Below, piece after piece: positions 1 to 12,794 of a stretch of DNA of 64,000 bases. Under the pieces are notes generated by a model. It was given only the letters and a program-made list of their open reading frames with translations. It was not told the DNA's origin and ran no database searches. The stretch is from Marchantia polymorpha subsp. ruderalis. Taxonomy: Eukaryota > Streptophyta > Marchantiopsida > Marchantiales > Marchantiaceae. Each line of letters begins with the position of its first letter. The stretch's first letter is position 1. The stretch covers positions 2,500,001 through 2,564,000 of the forward strand of contig AP031357.1 in the NCBI GenBank assembly GCA_037833965.1. The letters run 5' to 3'. The position numbers and the translations under genes were made by a program.

Positions 1-120
1 GCATTTGCCTCTCTGGGCCGCCGCCGGCCGGCCGGCAAACTGGGTGCACAAAGTCAGTCAGGTCCACGATAATCCCTCTCATGCTCGCAAGCACGGTCGC
101 GCTCTTCAATGCCCGCGGGC

Positions 121-170
121 CGGCGGGCGGGCGGGCGGGCGGGCTGGCTGGCTGGCTGGCTGGCTGGCAG
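121..170. repeat. GGGC/TGGC tetranucleotide repeat
   Basis: A run of GGGC units changes into TGGC units across about 50 bases. It is a simple-sequence repeat and probably length-variable. Confidence 0.9.
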
Positions 171-241
171 ACAAGACGCAGCTTTTGGCCTCGCCTACCG
201 CGCATTGTAGGTCCTTCCCTACCTGACCTGAACGACAGACA

Positions 242-285
242 CAGAGAGAGAGAGAGGGAGAGAGATTCAGAGAGAGGCGAGAGAC
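242..285. repeat. Interrupted GA repeat
   Basis: Interrupted (GA)n tract, of the kind common in plant 5' leaders and promoters. Confidence 0.85.
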
Positions 286-1160
286 TTCGCGGTGCCTGGG
301 TGCCTGCTGCCGCCGCCGGCGAGTGAGCCGAGCTGATCTCAGCTGACCTTCGCTGATTCTGATCTGAGCTCACGCTCCGCGTCCCTGCCCTGGCTGTGGC
401 CGGGAGGGGGGATGTCGACCCGTTTCGCCGGGCGCGGGCAGCTTCAACTGCTCGAATGTACTGCCCCGGCCCATCCGGCCATCCGACCCGTCCGCCCGCC
501 GGGCCCGAACATGCTCCTCGAGGTTGAGCGGCCCGGCGGTCGTCCCCGTCCGGTGAGATGCGTGCATGCAAGTGAGGGCCGAGGCGGGAATTCGCGACGC
601 TCTGGAGGAGGAATGTGCTCTCGCTAGTTTGATTGCCGGACGCAGGACGGAGGAGGAAGAGGTCCACTGCCACTATTCTGTTTCTTGAGTGCGAAGGTGT
701 CGCATGTTCTCCGAATTGCATGTCCGAAAGTCTCGCATGCGGGCGAGCTCGTCGAGCGTTTGCGCTCACATGTGCAGGATGTGCATAATTCTGCGACCTC
801 GGAAGACGAGGATTGTAGGATCATACAGTGCGCGCTGGTGGTCAGCCAAAGTGGACACCTTTGGGCGTGTCTTATGGCTAACCCTACCACAGCCTGAATC
901 CTAAACGATTGCACGCCCTCGCTTGGTATACCGCATCACCTCGCGTCGCATGAGTCGGATGAATCTATGCAAGTCTTCGGGTGTAATGTACTGGTGCGAT
1001 GTGGGGAAGAAGAATCTAGAGGTGAGTCAAAGTAGCGACACTTCACATCAGCCAGGAGGGTGATTAAGATTCTATTAGTACACGTACCCACAACCCCCAG
1101 GCTACAAGCAGAATAAGTGCAGGAAGGACTCGTACCGCTCACTCGTAGGCCTGGCTCGAC

Positions 1161-1197
1161 GGGGAGGGGCGGGGAGGGGAGGGGAGGGGAGGGAGGC
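1161..1197 (+). other. G-run tract, potential G-quadruplex
   Basis: The plus strand has at least seven closely spaced runs of three or four G separated by single A or C bases. This satisfies the usual four-run G-quadruplex pattern several times over. No gene is recognised nearby, so a role cannot be assigned. Confidence 0.6.
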
Positions 1198-3500
1198 AAG
1201 GCCCACGGTGCCCAAGGAGGGCACCACATGGCGGGCATCGATTGGGGGGCGAATCTATTTTGGGTGAGGGGAATCGAATGGGGCGAGCGAGGGACGGATT
1301 TCGGATTGCAATCACACACATCCATCGCAAGAGGATGGATGGAGATTATTGATTAGGGCGACGCGCAGGTGCGGCTGCCTGAAGGAAACCCCCAGAGTTT
1401 CCACATCACGCTCTTGTCAGAATCACGCGAGACTTTACTGGAGCGCTGCTAAAAAAGATGTCACCGCTGTCCATCGATCAGCTCACACGCTCACATCGAC
1501 ATAGAGAGTAGGCTTGCTTCCCCTCCAAATGAAAGCGCTCGCAGGGTACCTCCACCATCTCCCGTGCTGCCAGCCTCTCGACGTCCCCTGCTTCTGTCCC
1601 TGCGGGTGGGTTGTGGGTTGTGGGTTACCTCTGGCTGGCCCTTTGCGGCTCCCGCTGCTAACCAGCTGTACCATGCTCCCACTCTTTTGACTCTTCATCT
1701 GTCTGTCTCTTCGCCACAACATCTGTCTGACTGTCTGTCTGTTCTGCGTGGCGAACTATGCGCTTCAAGATCCGTCGTGTTAGCAGAAGCAGCGATCACA
1801 GCATTAGGGATTTCGGCCCTCCCGCCCTCCACTTTCCGCTGCCTGGTTCAGTTCCCGGAAGCCCTACCCACTGTGTCCAACCATCGTACAGTGTACATCG
1901 AAGTTAGGTAAGAGCTCGGCTGCCGAGAGCGTCCTCACAAGACTACTATTTACAGCTCTCGAGCGCTTGCTTCTTTTCCCTCGTCACTCGTTTCGGCGGT
2001 TGATCACGCCCGTAGGGACCGTATGCACGACTTTTTCCTTCCGAGATGTTTGCAGTGCTAAATTCAGCTGTGCGCCCGGGGCTCGCGTTTATTTTTACTC
2101 CAGTACTTCCCTTCTTTCCCCAATTTGCTGCTGGTTCCGTAGGAGATGTGACCGCATCCATCTCCCACGTCGAGAGCTGGATGTTGGCACAGAGCAAATG
2201 CGCAGGAGAATTCGACTTTCATTCCATTTCAGTACATGCAGTACAGGCCCTCCTGCGGTAGGACTAGTCCAGTCTACTTCTACTTCTTCTTCTTCTGCTT
2301 CCCGCCTGACATTAAATTACGGAAAGATCGCCCACCGTGCCACGGTAGTCCTTGGGCAAAGGGCAAAAGGGCTCCTGCTCGGCAACGATTGTACCGCGGG
2401 ACGACGGAACGTGAAGCAGGGCAAAACAAATCGCTCTCGATAGATTCGAGACGGACCGGACCCATGCTCGCATTGCATTCCGCTCGCCACAGATTCATTT
2501 CAGGACGCGTTCGAGCGGCCAACAACAACAACATATAACAAGAAAGAGCCCAAATTTAACAGATCGAACTAATTCGAAACGATTTTTTCCTCGCAGCCAG
2601 AGCGAGTTAGGCACGTCTCTATATATGCACTACACGTGAGCTCTCCGGCCTCAGAAACGACCAGTCACGCATTTTAAAATATGGGCTCATCAACCACGAC
2701 GTCCTACTCCGACAGCTCTACCCTACTTCAGGGACTCCTAAACTGGGGGCGCGCTGCTTGTCGTTTAGCCAACCGACAGCCCTAGCCGCCCCCAGGGCGG
2801 AATCTAACCCTGGTCAGGTCTCCGGCCGGTCGTCACGAGTCTCTCACGCAAGAAAACCTTGCGCGAAACCGCGCAACTGTTTCTGTAGGTTTTGTCCTCC
2901 TTATCCGCGCGAGTCCGGGATTCCACCCCGCGCGGTTCCGCGCTCGTAACCGGGCTACCCAAAAGCCGTTTCGGACAGGACGTCACATGGCTTAGCTTTT
3001 CCTCCCGCTGCGTCCACTTTTCTCACCCTTTGGGCGTACCACGTGGGTCATTCCGTATCTGTTATGTGGTTACCCTCTGTGGTCTCCTCGTCACGCGGTG
3101 ACCGGCGAACGGCGCTTTGCGCTTACTGCGTTGTTTCTTATTCTGGTCGGTGGTAACTCAACTCCCACTCTCTTTCTTTCTTTCCCACCGTGTCTCTCTT
3201 CTTCCCTCTCCGGTTTCTTTACACAAGATAAACTGCATAAAATACGCCTCGATGTTAGTCCTATGTTCGCACGTGACTCAGAACCTTTTCTCACATCGAT
3301 TGATTGACTTCGCATTTTTGGGCCAATGGACACTTCCCATCTTTTTCGTTATCTGCTTGGCCCCGGCCATTTTCTGACCAATGGATATACACCGTATTTA
3401 CTTTGGGTACGAAATGGGTGAAACTCGAGTCCCGTCCTCGCAGTAAGATTGGGTAATTAGATCCTACAAACACGGGGAATCTCGTTTGATTCTTCAACCA

Positions 3501-5926
3501 TTTATTTGATGATAACACACATGGGGCAATAATAGAAAGATCCGTGTAAGACCCCCTCGAGTCTTACAGTACATGGATATAACCGAACGATGACATGGGT
3601 TTACCAAATAGTATCACGATGCTGAATATATTATATTCAATGTATTGTTTTATAATTATCTAAGTCAAATAATTCACAAAAACCTCGAATACTATAAATA
3701 TAATCTAATGTGAGTATTGCTTTCATCCTTGGGAAATAAAGCCTATACTTGGACCATATTCACAATTATAAAATTAGTGAGGCCAATGAATGGATCTTCA
3801 CTCATCTTCTTTCCGGAGGATGAATAAAACCAAATGTATGGTTTAAATTTCTACTTTTATTTTTGAATACGAAATTGTATATCCAATAACTAAATAATAA
3901 TTTGGTAAGATATGGAACTTACAATACTTTTTTTCAACTTTGAACTGAAACACAACCTAACATTAACGAAACTTATGTGCATGATTTATCTATTAAAATA
4001 TCATAAAAATTTACTAACTCGGGATATCCTTTCAGTTTATTGGAGCCGAGTGAAAAAAGATTACTCTCATTTGTAGATTAAAGAATTTGACTGAATAAAG
4101 TACGATGAATGTGAGTAAGATCTCACAACAGAAAGTGGCTCGATCAATGTCAAGCTCCATTTTTCTACGCTGTGTGATCCAATATTAAAAGCATTTTCAA
4201 CATCAATCTACAATCCAATTCACCTGGAGATCTAAAAGTGCTCTTATACTAAGAATAATTTAGAGTCCATTCATGTGAAAACTTCTATCTGATGCTGATA
4301 AAAAGTAATAGAGTGTGAAAATTTTTGCAAAAGCTTGATACAACTTCCTTAGATGCAAATTATTGATGTTAATTCATCCAATAGCTTCAAGGTCTTTGTA
4401 CTAAGGGCATATTCACAGTTCACAGCCTAACACATGATTCATAAATAGCAACATGATGCATGCACTGGACAAATTCAATGATAACACTGGAGAGAATCGA
4501 TCTCAAACCTACTCATATACAATCTGTCAAAATGCTCATGGAATACATGTTTGGTTGTGCATAAAATGTCGATAAACCGATATTAAAATTACTAATTCCT
4601 TCTATCAGATAATCTAATAACTCTAATGGCGCTTTTTCCCATGATGGATGCTGAAAGCAATTCGAACGCATGTTGTTTATACATACTTTCTTCGATGATC
4701 TAATCTCATCTAATGCTCACATGATTCAAAGTCTAGCTTTTAAGTTTGTGTCAATCGCACTTCTGTAGAAATAAAAGAACCAGAACCACGTGTAATTTGT
4801 TATGGGTTAGCAAATAGCGCATTCAGTACACGAGAAACTCTTTGAAATATATATATGCATATGAAAATTTACTTAATAAAGAATAATTTAAATAATGACT
4901 AGGATGCTGATTGCTATCACAACCTGATACACATACAGCACATGATAAACAAAATGATCATTGAAGTATTGAAAATCTCCAAAATGAGAGATACAGATGT
5001 AATTATAATAATCATAGTTCACCCCCAACAAATAGTCACGAGTTTTCTGCATCTACTTCATGTGAATCTTTGAAGAGTGTAGGGTTTGAAGAGTTACCCT
5101 AGACGTTGCATGAGTCATGAAAAAAAGTCATGAGAGTCAAGCATGAAGTCATAATTTTGACAAAATAACCATACACATACAATATACTTCATCAGTATGC
5201 ATTCTCTTGAATCACAAAGCCACACAATCCCTTATACCTCACATCTCCTTGCAAAATAATAACTATCAACAATCTAAAATTTTGAAAGATGAACATTCTA
5301 GATCTGTTTAAAATCAAGGGGAGAAACTGGGAAGAAAATCCTGAAAATTTCTCAAAAATAAAATTAATAAATAGAGAGAAAGTTATTTGTATATTTTGAG
5401 AGAACGGAACTGCAACTGAAATTGAACGCTGTAATCCTCTTCTTTTCTTGAGCGAGGCTAGTTTCTGCAGTTTGAGAGTCTTCTTGTCAATGATACGTAT
5501 GGATATGAAGAATCACCAATATTTCCAACATGCTAATTCAAACAAACGTGTAACGCCTAGAATGAAATCATATAAGTATCACGAAGCTTCAAACAGAAGT
5601 ATATTGCATTAGTGATTCTTCTCGAATTCGTTCATCCTTCGAAATCTGAAATTCCTAGGCATCATCGGTAGCTTACCTGACTCGTGCCATCAGCCTATGA
5701 AAGACGATTTCTGTAGTTCAACCTTTAATAAACTCCGAGGTTTCATTCATTAATTTTGTAATGCTCAATGGATAATGGCACTTTGGACATTGAAGTACAG
5801 TCAGAGATCCGGCCGGCGTCCGAGAACAACGGGCAGATCTAAGAAATGATCGACGAACATGTGATTTGATATTATACTCATCAGAGGCCAACATTTTACT
5901 TCAAACCTGTACCAGACCATAACATC
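3501..5926. other. AT-rich intergenic block, no gene seen
   Basis: The sequence is AT-rich and has no open frame long enough to be listed. No terminal repeats or transposon motifs were recognised. It may be decayed transposon DNA, but nothing seen proves that. Confidence 0.6.
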
Positions 5927-6403
5927 ATGCCCACCCATAGCATTACTGTACCTGTTCCCACCCATGTTATTCAAAATATGCCAATTGTATTATGTGTATT
6001 ACCCGGTTACACCAATTCTTGGTTAGATCCGACAAACACAGCCCATATCATTACTTGTGCCCACCCATGGAAAGATAATGTCACCCAAAACCCATGGGCA
6101 CCCAATGTTGGGCTCTGCTCCTCATACAATCACTTGGTGAGGAAAAAACTTGGCTTCCCAAGTTAATGAACGCGAATTTCATTATGGGTCTGCCTTCAAC
6201 GAGCTCCAAAGAACTCGAAACATTTCGCTCGTCACCTTGAAGGGAGGATGCGTAGGAAAGAATCCAACATTTTGAGAAATTTATAATCTGTGTTACCAGG
6301 CAGTTGTACGAGGTCCACAATTATATTGTCACTTGAAACCTCTGGTCCTTGCCAAGTACCTGGTAAAACTCACCAACTACATTCATACTGACTGCATGAT
6401 AGA

Positions 6404-6492
6404 CACGTGCGTGGAATGAGTGGGACCCACTCCAGGAAAAGGCGTCGATCACCACGTAGGATCCCACATGACACCCAAGGATCTTACGTGTC
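6404..6492. promoter_or_regulatory. Cluster of ACGT-core (ABRE/G-box-like) elements
   Basis: Three ACGT cores lie within 90 bases: a palindromic CACGTG at 6404-6409, CCACGTAGG near 6452-6460 and TACGTGTC at 6485-6492. In plants such clusters are bound by bZIP factors and mark ABA- or stress-responsive promoters. A pyrimidine-rich leader-like stretch follows at 6555-6600, but no convincing coding exon was found downstream. Confidence 0.35.
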
Positions 6493-7815
6493 ACTATCAC
6501 GAATCCCGTAATCCACTCAGAGGTCCTTCCGACAGGTTAAATAACCGGTAGGCAGCGTCTCCTTTGTCTTGTCTCAGAGAACGCCATGTTGTTGCAAAGC
6601 AAAGCAAAGGAGGAAATCGCTGGATCCTGGCGAGGTTGACCGGATGCGTCCGCTTGTTCTTTTCACCTTCCTTCGACTCAAAGGTAACTGCATTATCTGG
6701 CAGCCTGCCTGCCTGCCCGTATAGTGATTATTGTTTATCCGCATGGTACTACCGTACTCATATCAAGTTTGCAGAAGAAGATATTTCGAAATCTGCTCTG
6801 GAGGTCTGAACTGTTGCACCTTTTTCATTTATCAATAAGGATCACAATTTCATACTTGCGGTGGAACATTCAGTTTGCAATCGATGCATGATCGAGCTCT
6901 GCAGGTAAAGTACAAGTGTTACCTCGTCTTTATTTGCGATGCGTAGAAGAATAAAGAATGCGCTTTCCCAAACTGTTGGGTCAACAACGGATAGTAGATA
7001 AAGCCCTCCGGGTAACGACAGGCCGGACGACACTTACCACATGTCCCCGAGGTGAGGACAAGTAACTCATGGGGTGGGTTTATCCGGCCACTCCCGGTCA
7101 GACCTGGGGCTCGACTGTATTATGAAGTGGACGTCATGAGCTCACTGACCATTCCTCTCCTGGTTGAGTTCGACCGTACCACCGGGGGACGGTCCAGGCG
7201 CGCACAAGAATCGTGTGACCAACACGTGTGCGTCGTTGACAGGCGCTTCGGCGCCGGGGGTCAGGTCTTCGCGAGGAGGAGATCACCGAAGTGAATGCCC
7301 TGAGTCCGAAGCGGGTTCGAGAGAGGACAATGGAAGGTTAGATATTATAACCGGCTATCTCATGTCAGACTACATGACCCTCGTCCAGGTCAGCAACATG
7401 TGGGCGAATTGACTTCGAGATTCAGCACATTTTCCCGCAGCCCGGAGCCTCCTAAATCCGTTTCCCCATCCAGATTTCGAAAATATATCCATAGACGATA
7501 AATTCTAAAAGGCCGGCGGACGAAAACCCCCCCACAAAATAAGCTAAAATAACCAGCGAGCGAACAGGTGGGAACCAATTCCGTCCCCGTTCTTCAGCAC
7601 CGAGCCAGCAAAGACCAACACATCAGGTACTGACGGTAGTAACTTTTGGTAGCACGAAGTACACCTTTTGGGAACTTACACGCACGCAGGATTCACTTCA
7701 TCCACTTGATAATTGACAGACTGCAAAAAACGGGGAAAAAATCCACTGAAAAGTTAAAAGGAAAGTAAGTTGCCTGTCTGACGCTCCTGACAGAAACGAG
7801 ATGTGCAGAAAAGCC

Positions 7816-7834
7816 AGAGAGAGAGAGAGAGAGA
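7816..7834. repeat. GA microsatellite
   Basis: Uninterrupted GA run. Degenerate TGAA and GTGAA units follow at about 7860-7910. Confidence 0.85.
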
Positions 7835-8067
7835 TCATGAAGTGGAAACCTGTGAATGACTGGATAAATGGATGAATGAATGAATGATGTGAAGTGGAGT
7901 GAAGTGAAGGTGAGGGCAGGACACCGCAGGGCCTGGACTGGGGTCATATGGGAGGGAATCTTGGGGCTTAAAGGTTAGACCTAGGGAGAGGGTGGACGTC
8001 ATCAGCACCCAGTCCAAAAAGCGGGGTTGTTCCTTGCAGCATACATCGGGCACTTGTTCATCTTCCG

Positions 8068-8098
8068 ACTACTACTGCTACTACTGCTACTACTACGA
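8068..8098. repeat. CTA/CTG trinucleotide repeat
   Basis: Alternating CTA and CTG triplets make a trinucleotide repeat. Confidence 0.8.
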
Positions 8099-8958
8099 CG
8101 TGGGAATAAGTCCACCTAACATGTCGTCACTCCTCACGTTTGCATCGTTTGCATCATTTGCATACTCACTCTGGTCAAAAAACACACGTCTACTTTCAGA
8201 ATTCGAATCTCTTATCCCTTATGCTCTGCCCGCCCTGGATTTCTCTTTTCCTCGCCGCGCTGCTCATCATCACACAAGTGGGCGCGCTGGCCATCTGAGG
8301 AGGCAATTGACTTCAGACGTTTCATTCCGTCGCAATTGTTGCTGCTGCTGCTGGTTGACCTTTCTTTGTCCCGCTTCTTCGTACGCTTTTAACCCCACCA
8401 AAGAAGGGGAAAAGAGCCAACAAAACCTAGGACATTTCTTCAATAATGCGGTTGCTCCGCTACATGTCGAACGCATAAAAAATAGTTCTTGGATCCTCGT
8501 ATGCTCTGCGGATATTCACCTGAGAACTTCAAAGAATCATATGTCCGCGCGCACCGTTCTAAGTTTGTTTCCATCATAGGCGCATTATTTGCGCATAATC
8601 AGCACCAGCTGCACCCGAGGCAAAATGGATGCGAATGCAGGAGGGAACATTCGGAGCTTCCCTCCTTTCTCCATCATGCGGTGAAGTGAATTGTCGACCG
8701 GTCCCTACTCCAGCAAAGCCCTACAATATCATGCAGTCTTTTCTTTTCCTCCCCGCTCCGCCTCCTGCTTTCCACTTGTCGACGCAGGTTCCTTATGGCA
8801 CGGATGATCTGCAACCCCGCAGACGCCGAGCGAGCGAGCGAGAGAGCATGTAGAACACGGTACACGCCCGGGGAAATTAAAAAAACTGACTCGAATCATA
8901 AGAAAGCAAAAGTCGAATCATCGCGGCGGGGGCAAAATAATTCATCCACTGCAAAGCG

Positions 8959-9001
8959 CAGGCAGGCAAGCAGGCAGGCAGGCAGGAGAGGCAGGAGAGG
9001 C
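8959..9001. repeat. GGCA tetranucleotide repeat
   Basis: GGCA units grade into GGCAGGAGA units. It is the same kind of repeat as the TGGC tract at the left edge of the window. Confidence 0.85.
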
Positions 9002-9364
9002 AGCAGCGTCGAGCATATTCCCTGCAGACCGGCAGCAGCTGAAGCCAGGCAGAGGATATTACAAAAATATTATTTGCTCCACCCTCCAGAGAGAAGGAAG
9101 AGGACGAGGACGAGAAGGGTGAGGGGGCGAGGAGGCAGCGCTCGCGCTCGATTCCTCGTCCGGGCTGTCTCCCCAAACAGGAGGGGAGCTCTGTGTGCGT
9201 CCGTCTGTTCTGCCTAACACAACAACCGTTGCGTGCAGGGACTGTCTGGTTCGAGCTTTAAGCTTTAACGGTAACGGAAAGGCGTCGGAGTCGTCGGCGT
9301 CGTCGTAGATTCCGAAGCAAAGGCGCCTGCCGCTCTCTCCGCCCCCTCCCACCACCTCACCTCA

Positions 9365-9387
9365 CCTCTCTCTCTCTCTCTCTCTCT
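9365..9387. repeat. CT microsatellite
   Basis: A (CT)n run of about 23 bases. It lies about 105 bases from a TATA-like element. Confidence 0.9.
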
Positions 9388-9491
9388 TGTTCTGTTCATT
9401 CCCTGCTCGTTACGAGGACGCTGGGGCATAACGTACGGGACGCACCCTCTGCGTGCCGGCGGGAGCAGTCGTCGGGAGTCGCCGGGTTTTA

Positions 9492-9500
9492 CTATATAAG
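9492..9500. promoter_or_regulatory. TATA-like element
   Basis: CTATATAAG matches the plant TATA box on the plus strand. On the minus strand it reads CTTATATAG. If it serves the minus strand, the CT tract at 9365-9387 would be a GA-rich 5' leader. If it serves the plus strand, only a 26-codon frame follows. No gene is assigned, so direction is unresolved. Confidence 0.3.
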
Positions 9501-9780
9501 CTTTGCAGCTCTCGGATGGCATCACCGACTAATCCAACCGCACCTCGCGCTCTCATTAAGCCCCGCCGTATGGCGCTCCCTCAGCTTGCTTGCTGACTGT
9601 ACGTCTGACCTGTCTCAAAAGCGACATATCATCTTTCGTACCTGTCTCCGAGAACGGATTAATGTATGTCACTGACCCTACCTTGAATGAATTGGTTGTG
9701 TGGGCGTTAGAATTGAGGCTTCCTGTAATTCCTGAAAATTCCTGTGACTTCTTCCTCCATAGCCTCCATATTTACCTTGT

Positions 9781-9800
9781 ACGACGACGACGACGACGAC
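9781..9800. repeat. ACG trinucleotide repeat
   Basis: A perfect run of ACG triplets about 20 bases long. Confidence 0.85.
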
Positions 9801-12472
9801 ATGGGGTCTTCCCATCCTTTGGCTCTCTCCTTCGGTGCTACCTTCTGTGTCTATGTAGCCCTGTGAGACTTCGATAAATTCACACCTAGGGGTATGTATG
9901 CTCAGTGCGACTTCCGCTGATTTTCCAAAGCATAGCTTTTCAAAGAAATATAGCGCTCGAATGTCAACGTTGTACATTGCTTCGTTATCGGGAAACAATA
10001 CTTGGATCCAATTCCTGCGATGAGGAGGTTCAGATGGAAGCAAACTACTGGGAAAGGTATGCTAGGTGCGAGGCCTAGGAGTCTTTCTGGGGCGCTCAGA
10101 GCTGGTTTGTGAGTGTGATTCACTTGCTGGTGAGAAGAAACGCGCTAGAAAGAAGAGTCACGCCAGATGCAGAATTTACATCCTTGTGTAGAAAATGATA
10201 GTCGTCAATTTGTTCTAGACTATTCTCGAGTGAAAATCAGCGATCGAAAGATCGACTTGACTTGATAGACAGACGACTGGAAACGACATGCATTAACGCT
10301 CGCAGTTCCTCTGTGGGAATCCTTTAAGGCTTCCTGCACAGAACAGTCGTGCCCTGCCCTTTTTTGTTTGACAGCTAAACTCAGCTCAAATGAATTCTGC
10401 TTTTGGTCGCTGACCGACTGCGAAGAGCCCACATGAAACACATGAAAAATGTTGCGAAATTGCGGAGAAATTACATGCCACCTTCATGGAGAAAGTTTCC
10501 ATGGATCGAAACCTCACCAACCATTCGTCTCCGTCTTGAGTGTGAGAATGTAATACATATTCGGTCGGACTGGACTAATTTGCAGGTCATAACAACGAGA
10601 AAGAAGGAGAGGACGAATCCTGGGATGCGAGACCGGGCACACCAATTGTGGTAAAGTATGCATACTTGATTTGTGACAAGGTGTGGTCTAATGATTCATC
10701 AACACGCACGAAATAACAAAGTTCCCCGAGCACTATCTTATTCTTGGATTAGGGTGGAGGGCGCCCGGCATCCAACCTCAACAACGCACCATTAACGTGA
10801 CAATATCCCAAAAGCCTTCTTGGTGTAATGATTCGGCGGAGCCTCCAGCCACAACATTCTTGTATAAATGGAGAATTTATGCACATAACTGAGTTTCCAA
10901 GTCATTTCGTTTTCGTGCACATGTCTACGCAGGCTGGAAATTAAAGGTTCCCCACAAGTTGCAACATACATATTACACACAAACCAAGTCATGATCTCAC
11001 GAATGTATGCAGCTAAATGTGCACCGCTGACACCCAAAGGTTCGTTCAGGCATCAACAACGCAAGCAGCCGTTCACAAGTGTGATCACTTTCTCTTGAAG
11101 AAAAGCATCGGCAAGATTCTTGCTTCATATGGTGGACTCTCGTTTGCATGTCTAGACAGTCAAAGAAAAGTGCGTACACGAGAACCGCTCCCTTCTCATG
11201 TACAGTACCATTTGCATCACACATACTATAGAGAGGAGTTTTTGTCACTTTGAGCACGACTACCGCAAGTTTAAGAAAACTCTCACCCTCCACTTTTCTA
11301 TCCCATGAAATGATATATTTAGATGGTGACATCTTTGAAGCACTCAGCAACTCCGTCTACATGATCCATTTTCCTTCCCCGATCCTTCTGTGACCTGCAT
11401 GTGCAGCATCCACAACTACAACTACAGTGAAAAGCACCAACCGAGTCAAGAAACCCCAAGCTTATGTTCAGACCATGCCACCAACATCATTTTCTGAAGA
11501 CATCTGAAGTCAACAGACAGAAACCACTGTACCGATAAGGGTTTGAGATGGAATCCCAAAACCCCCAAATGGCAGAGCGTAAAAGAATCGAAATAGCAAA
11601 AATTATCCCTAATCAACTCCAGGACTAGAGGAGGGAAGACCGGTGAGACAAATACTTCAAGACGATGACCTGAAGAGAAACACACGAGGCTCGATAGACG
11701 ATTAAAGTATCGTATTCTCTGCTAGCACAGTTCGACCATCCTGAAACCAGAATCTTGGTTGCCAGAAATCGGACACCGAGAGATAAAGAAGGCCCACTGC
11801 TATTTTCCGCAATTTTCTTGAAAAAAATCGGAGAGTACAGCATGATGACGATGACCATCGCTGCTCAGGATCTAAGAAGTAACATCATATCAGAGCAGAG
11901 CAGAGCAGAATAAATCCAATTATAAGCAAACTGTTGATGGATCTGACGTCTCTAGGCCTTGTCTGTGTGCGAGGGTTTGTTTCATTTTTCCTGGTTCCAG
12001 GGAACGAAGGTCATTGGGCACTTCCATCTCAATGAGGTCAGCAGCAGAAGACCTGCACATCCATTGGACCCAATTGGAAAGGGCCACCCAAGGGCCAAGC
12101 AAGTGCAATGGAGCCCCCCCTTCGATGCGTTTTTGGGGCCAGCGCCCTATTCTCTCTCCGTCTCTCTCGCCACAGTCCTACCCTCTCGCTAGAACCAAGG
12201 CAGCTCATTGTTCTTCTTCTCTTCTCGTCTTCCTTCTTGGCCTTTGGCTCCTCGGTCTTCGTGGAACTACGGATTAGTGGTGTAATTTCGTCTCAGTATG
12301 GATGGATTGGGGCCCACTGGTTCATTCCAAGTGTGGGCTTTGAAAAGTTTGGTTATCTTGTTACAGGTCCGCTGTCTGCTTTCAGATAATGTTGTAAGTA
12401 CAGTGGCATTGTGGGGAGTTGTGTACAGAATACGACTCTCTTCCTCCCTCTCTGTTTCACATTTCGGCTCGC

Positions 12473-12474
<2 letters not shown>

Positions 12475-12514
<40 letters not shown>
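12475..12514. repeat. GA microsatellite followed by a G run
   Basis: A GA run of about 30 bases passes directly into a run of about ten G. It precedes the small open frame at 12630 by about 115 bases, a spacing common for plant leaders. Confidence 0.9.
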
Positions 12515-12629
12515 ACAGTAAAAGGATTTTACATTAGCGCAGGTGGAGACGAGAGTTTGATGTTATCGATGTGTGAAAAAAAAGATCTCTTCTTCAAATC
12601 TCTTCCTGGCATGCCCGGCGAGGATAGAA

Positions 12630-12794
12630 ATGTCGGTTGGCCCAGTACAGAACTCCTCGAGCGAAACAAACATGCGCAATGATTTTGACCGAGTTTTGAA
12701 ACAAATCGAAACAATTATCAATGGCGCTTCAACTCAACGAGCCTCTGAAGAAAAGGAGAGGAAAACGAGAGAAGTTCAAGCAAATGAGACCTAA
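12630..12794 (+). CDS. Candidate small ORF, 54 codons, charged C-terminal half
   Basis: I do not recognise this protein. The frame opens with ATG and ends with TAA. The predicted 54-residue product has a neutral start, and its C-terminal half is rich in E, K, R and Q, which could form a short coiled coil (about residues 15-50). A GA microsatellite precedes it, as in a typical 5' leader. A frame of this length can arise by chance, so it is only a candidate exon or small gene. Confidence 0.18.
   Translation: MSVGPVQNSSSETNMRNDFDRVLKQIETIINGASTQRASEEKERKTREVQANET

Larger units (their letters stand above)
1..3500. other. GC-rich stretch without a recognisable gene
   Basis: The stretch is GC-rich with long simple repeats. 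Open frames on both strands are short, overlap each other and are rich in R, P, S and G, as expected from GC-rich noncoding DNA. No family motif was recognised. It could be promoter or 5' leader DNA of a gene outside the window, or an unrecognised long noncoding transcript. Inverted GC-rich words (AACCGCGC and GCGCGGTT) occur near 2870-2940. The composition changes to AT-rich after about 3500. Confidence 0.6.
6500..12470. other. Mixed intergenic DNA with microsatellites, no recognised gene
   Basis: Several low-complexity tracts are present. The longest open frame, 195 codons at 7992-8579, is built partly from trinucleotide repeats that encode runs of Y, C and S. It has no family signature. 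Nothing else looks like a conserved exon. The GA/CT tracts and TATA-like site listed separately suggest untranslated or promoter DNA. Confidence 0.5.

Noticed and set aside
7992-8579. 195-codon open frame on the plus strand
   Set aside because: It is driven by CTA/CTG and GCT repeats, has no motif, and its composition is not protein-like over its length.
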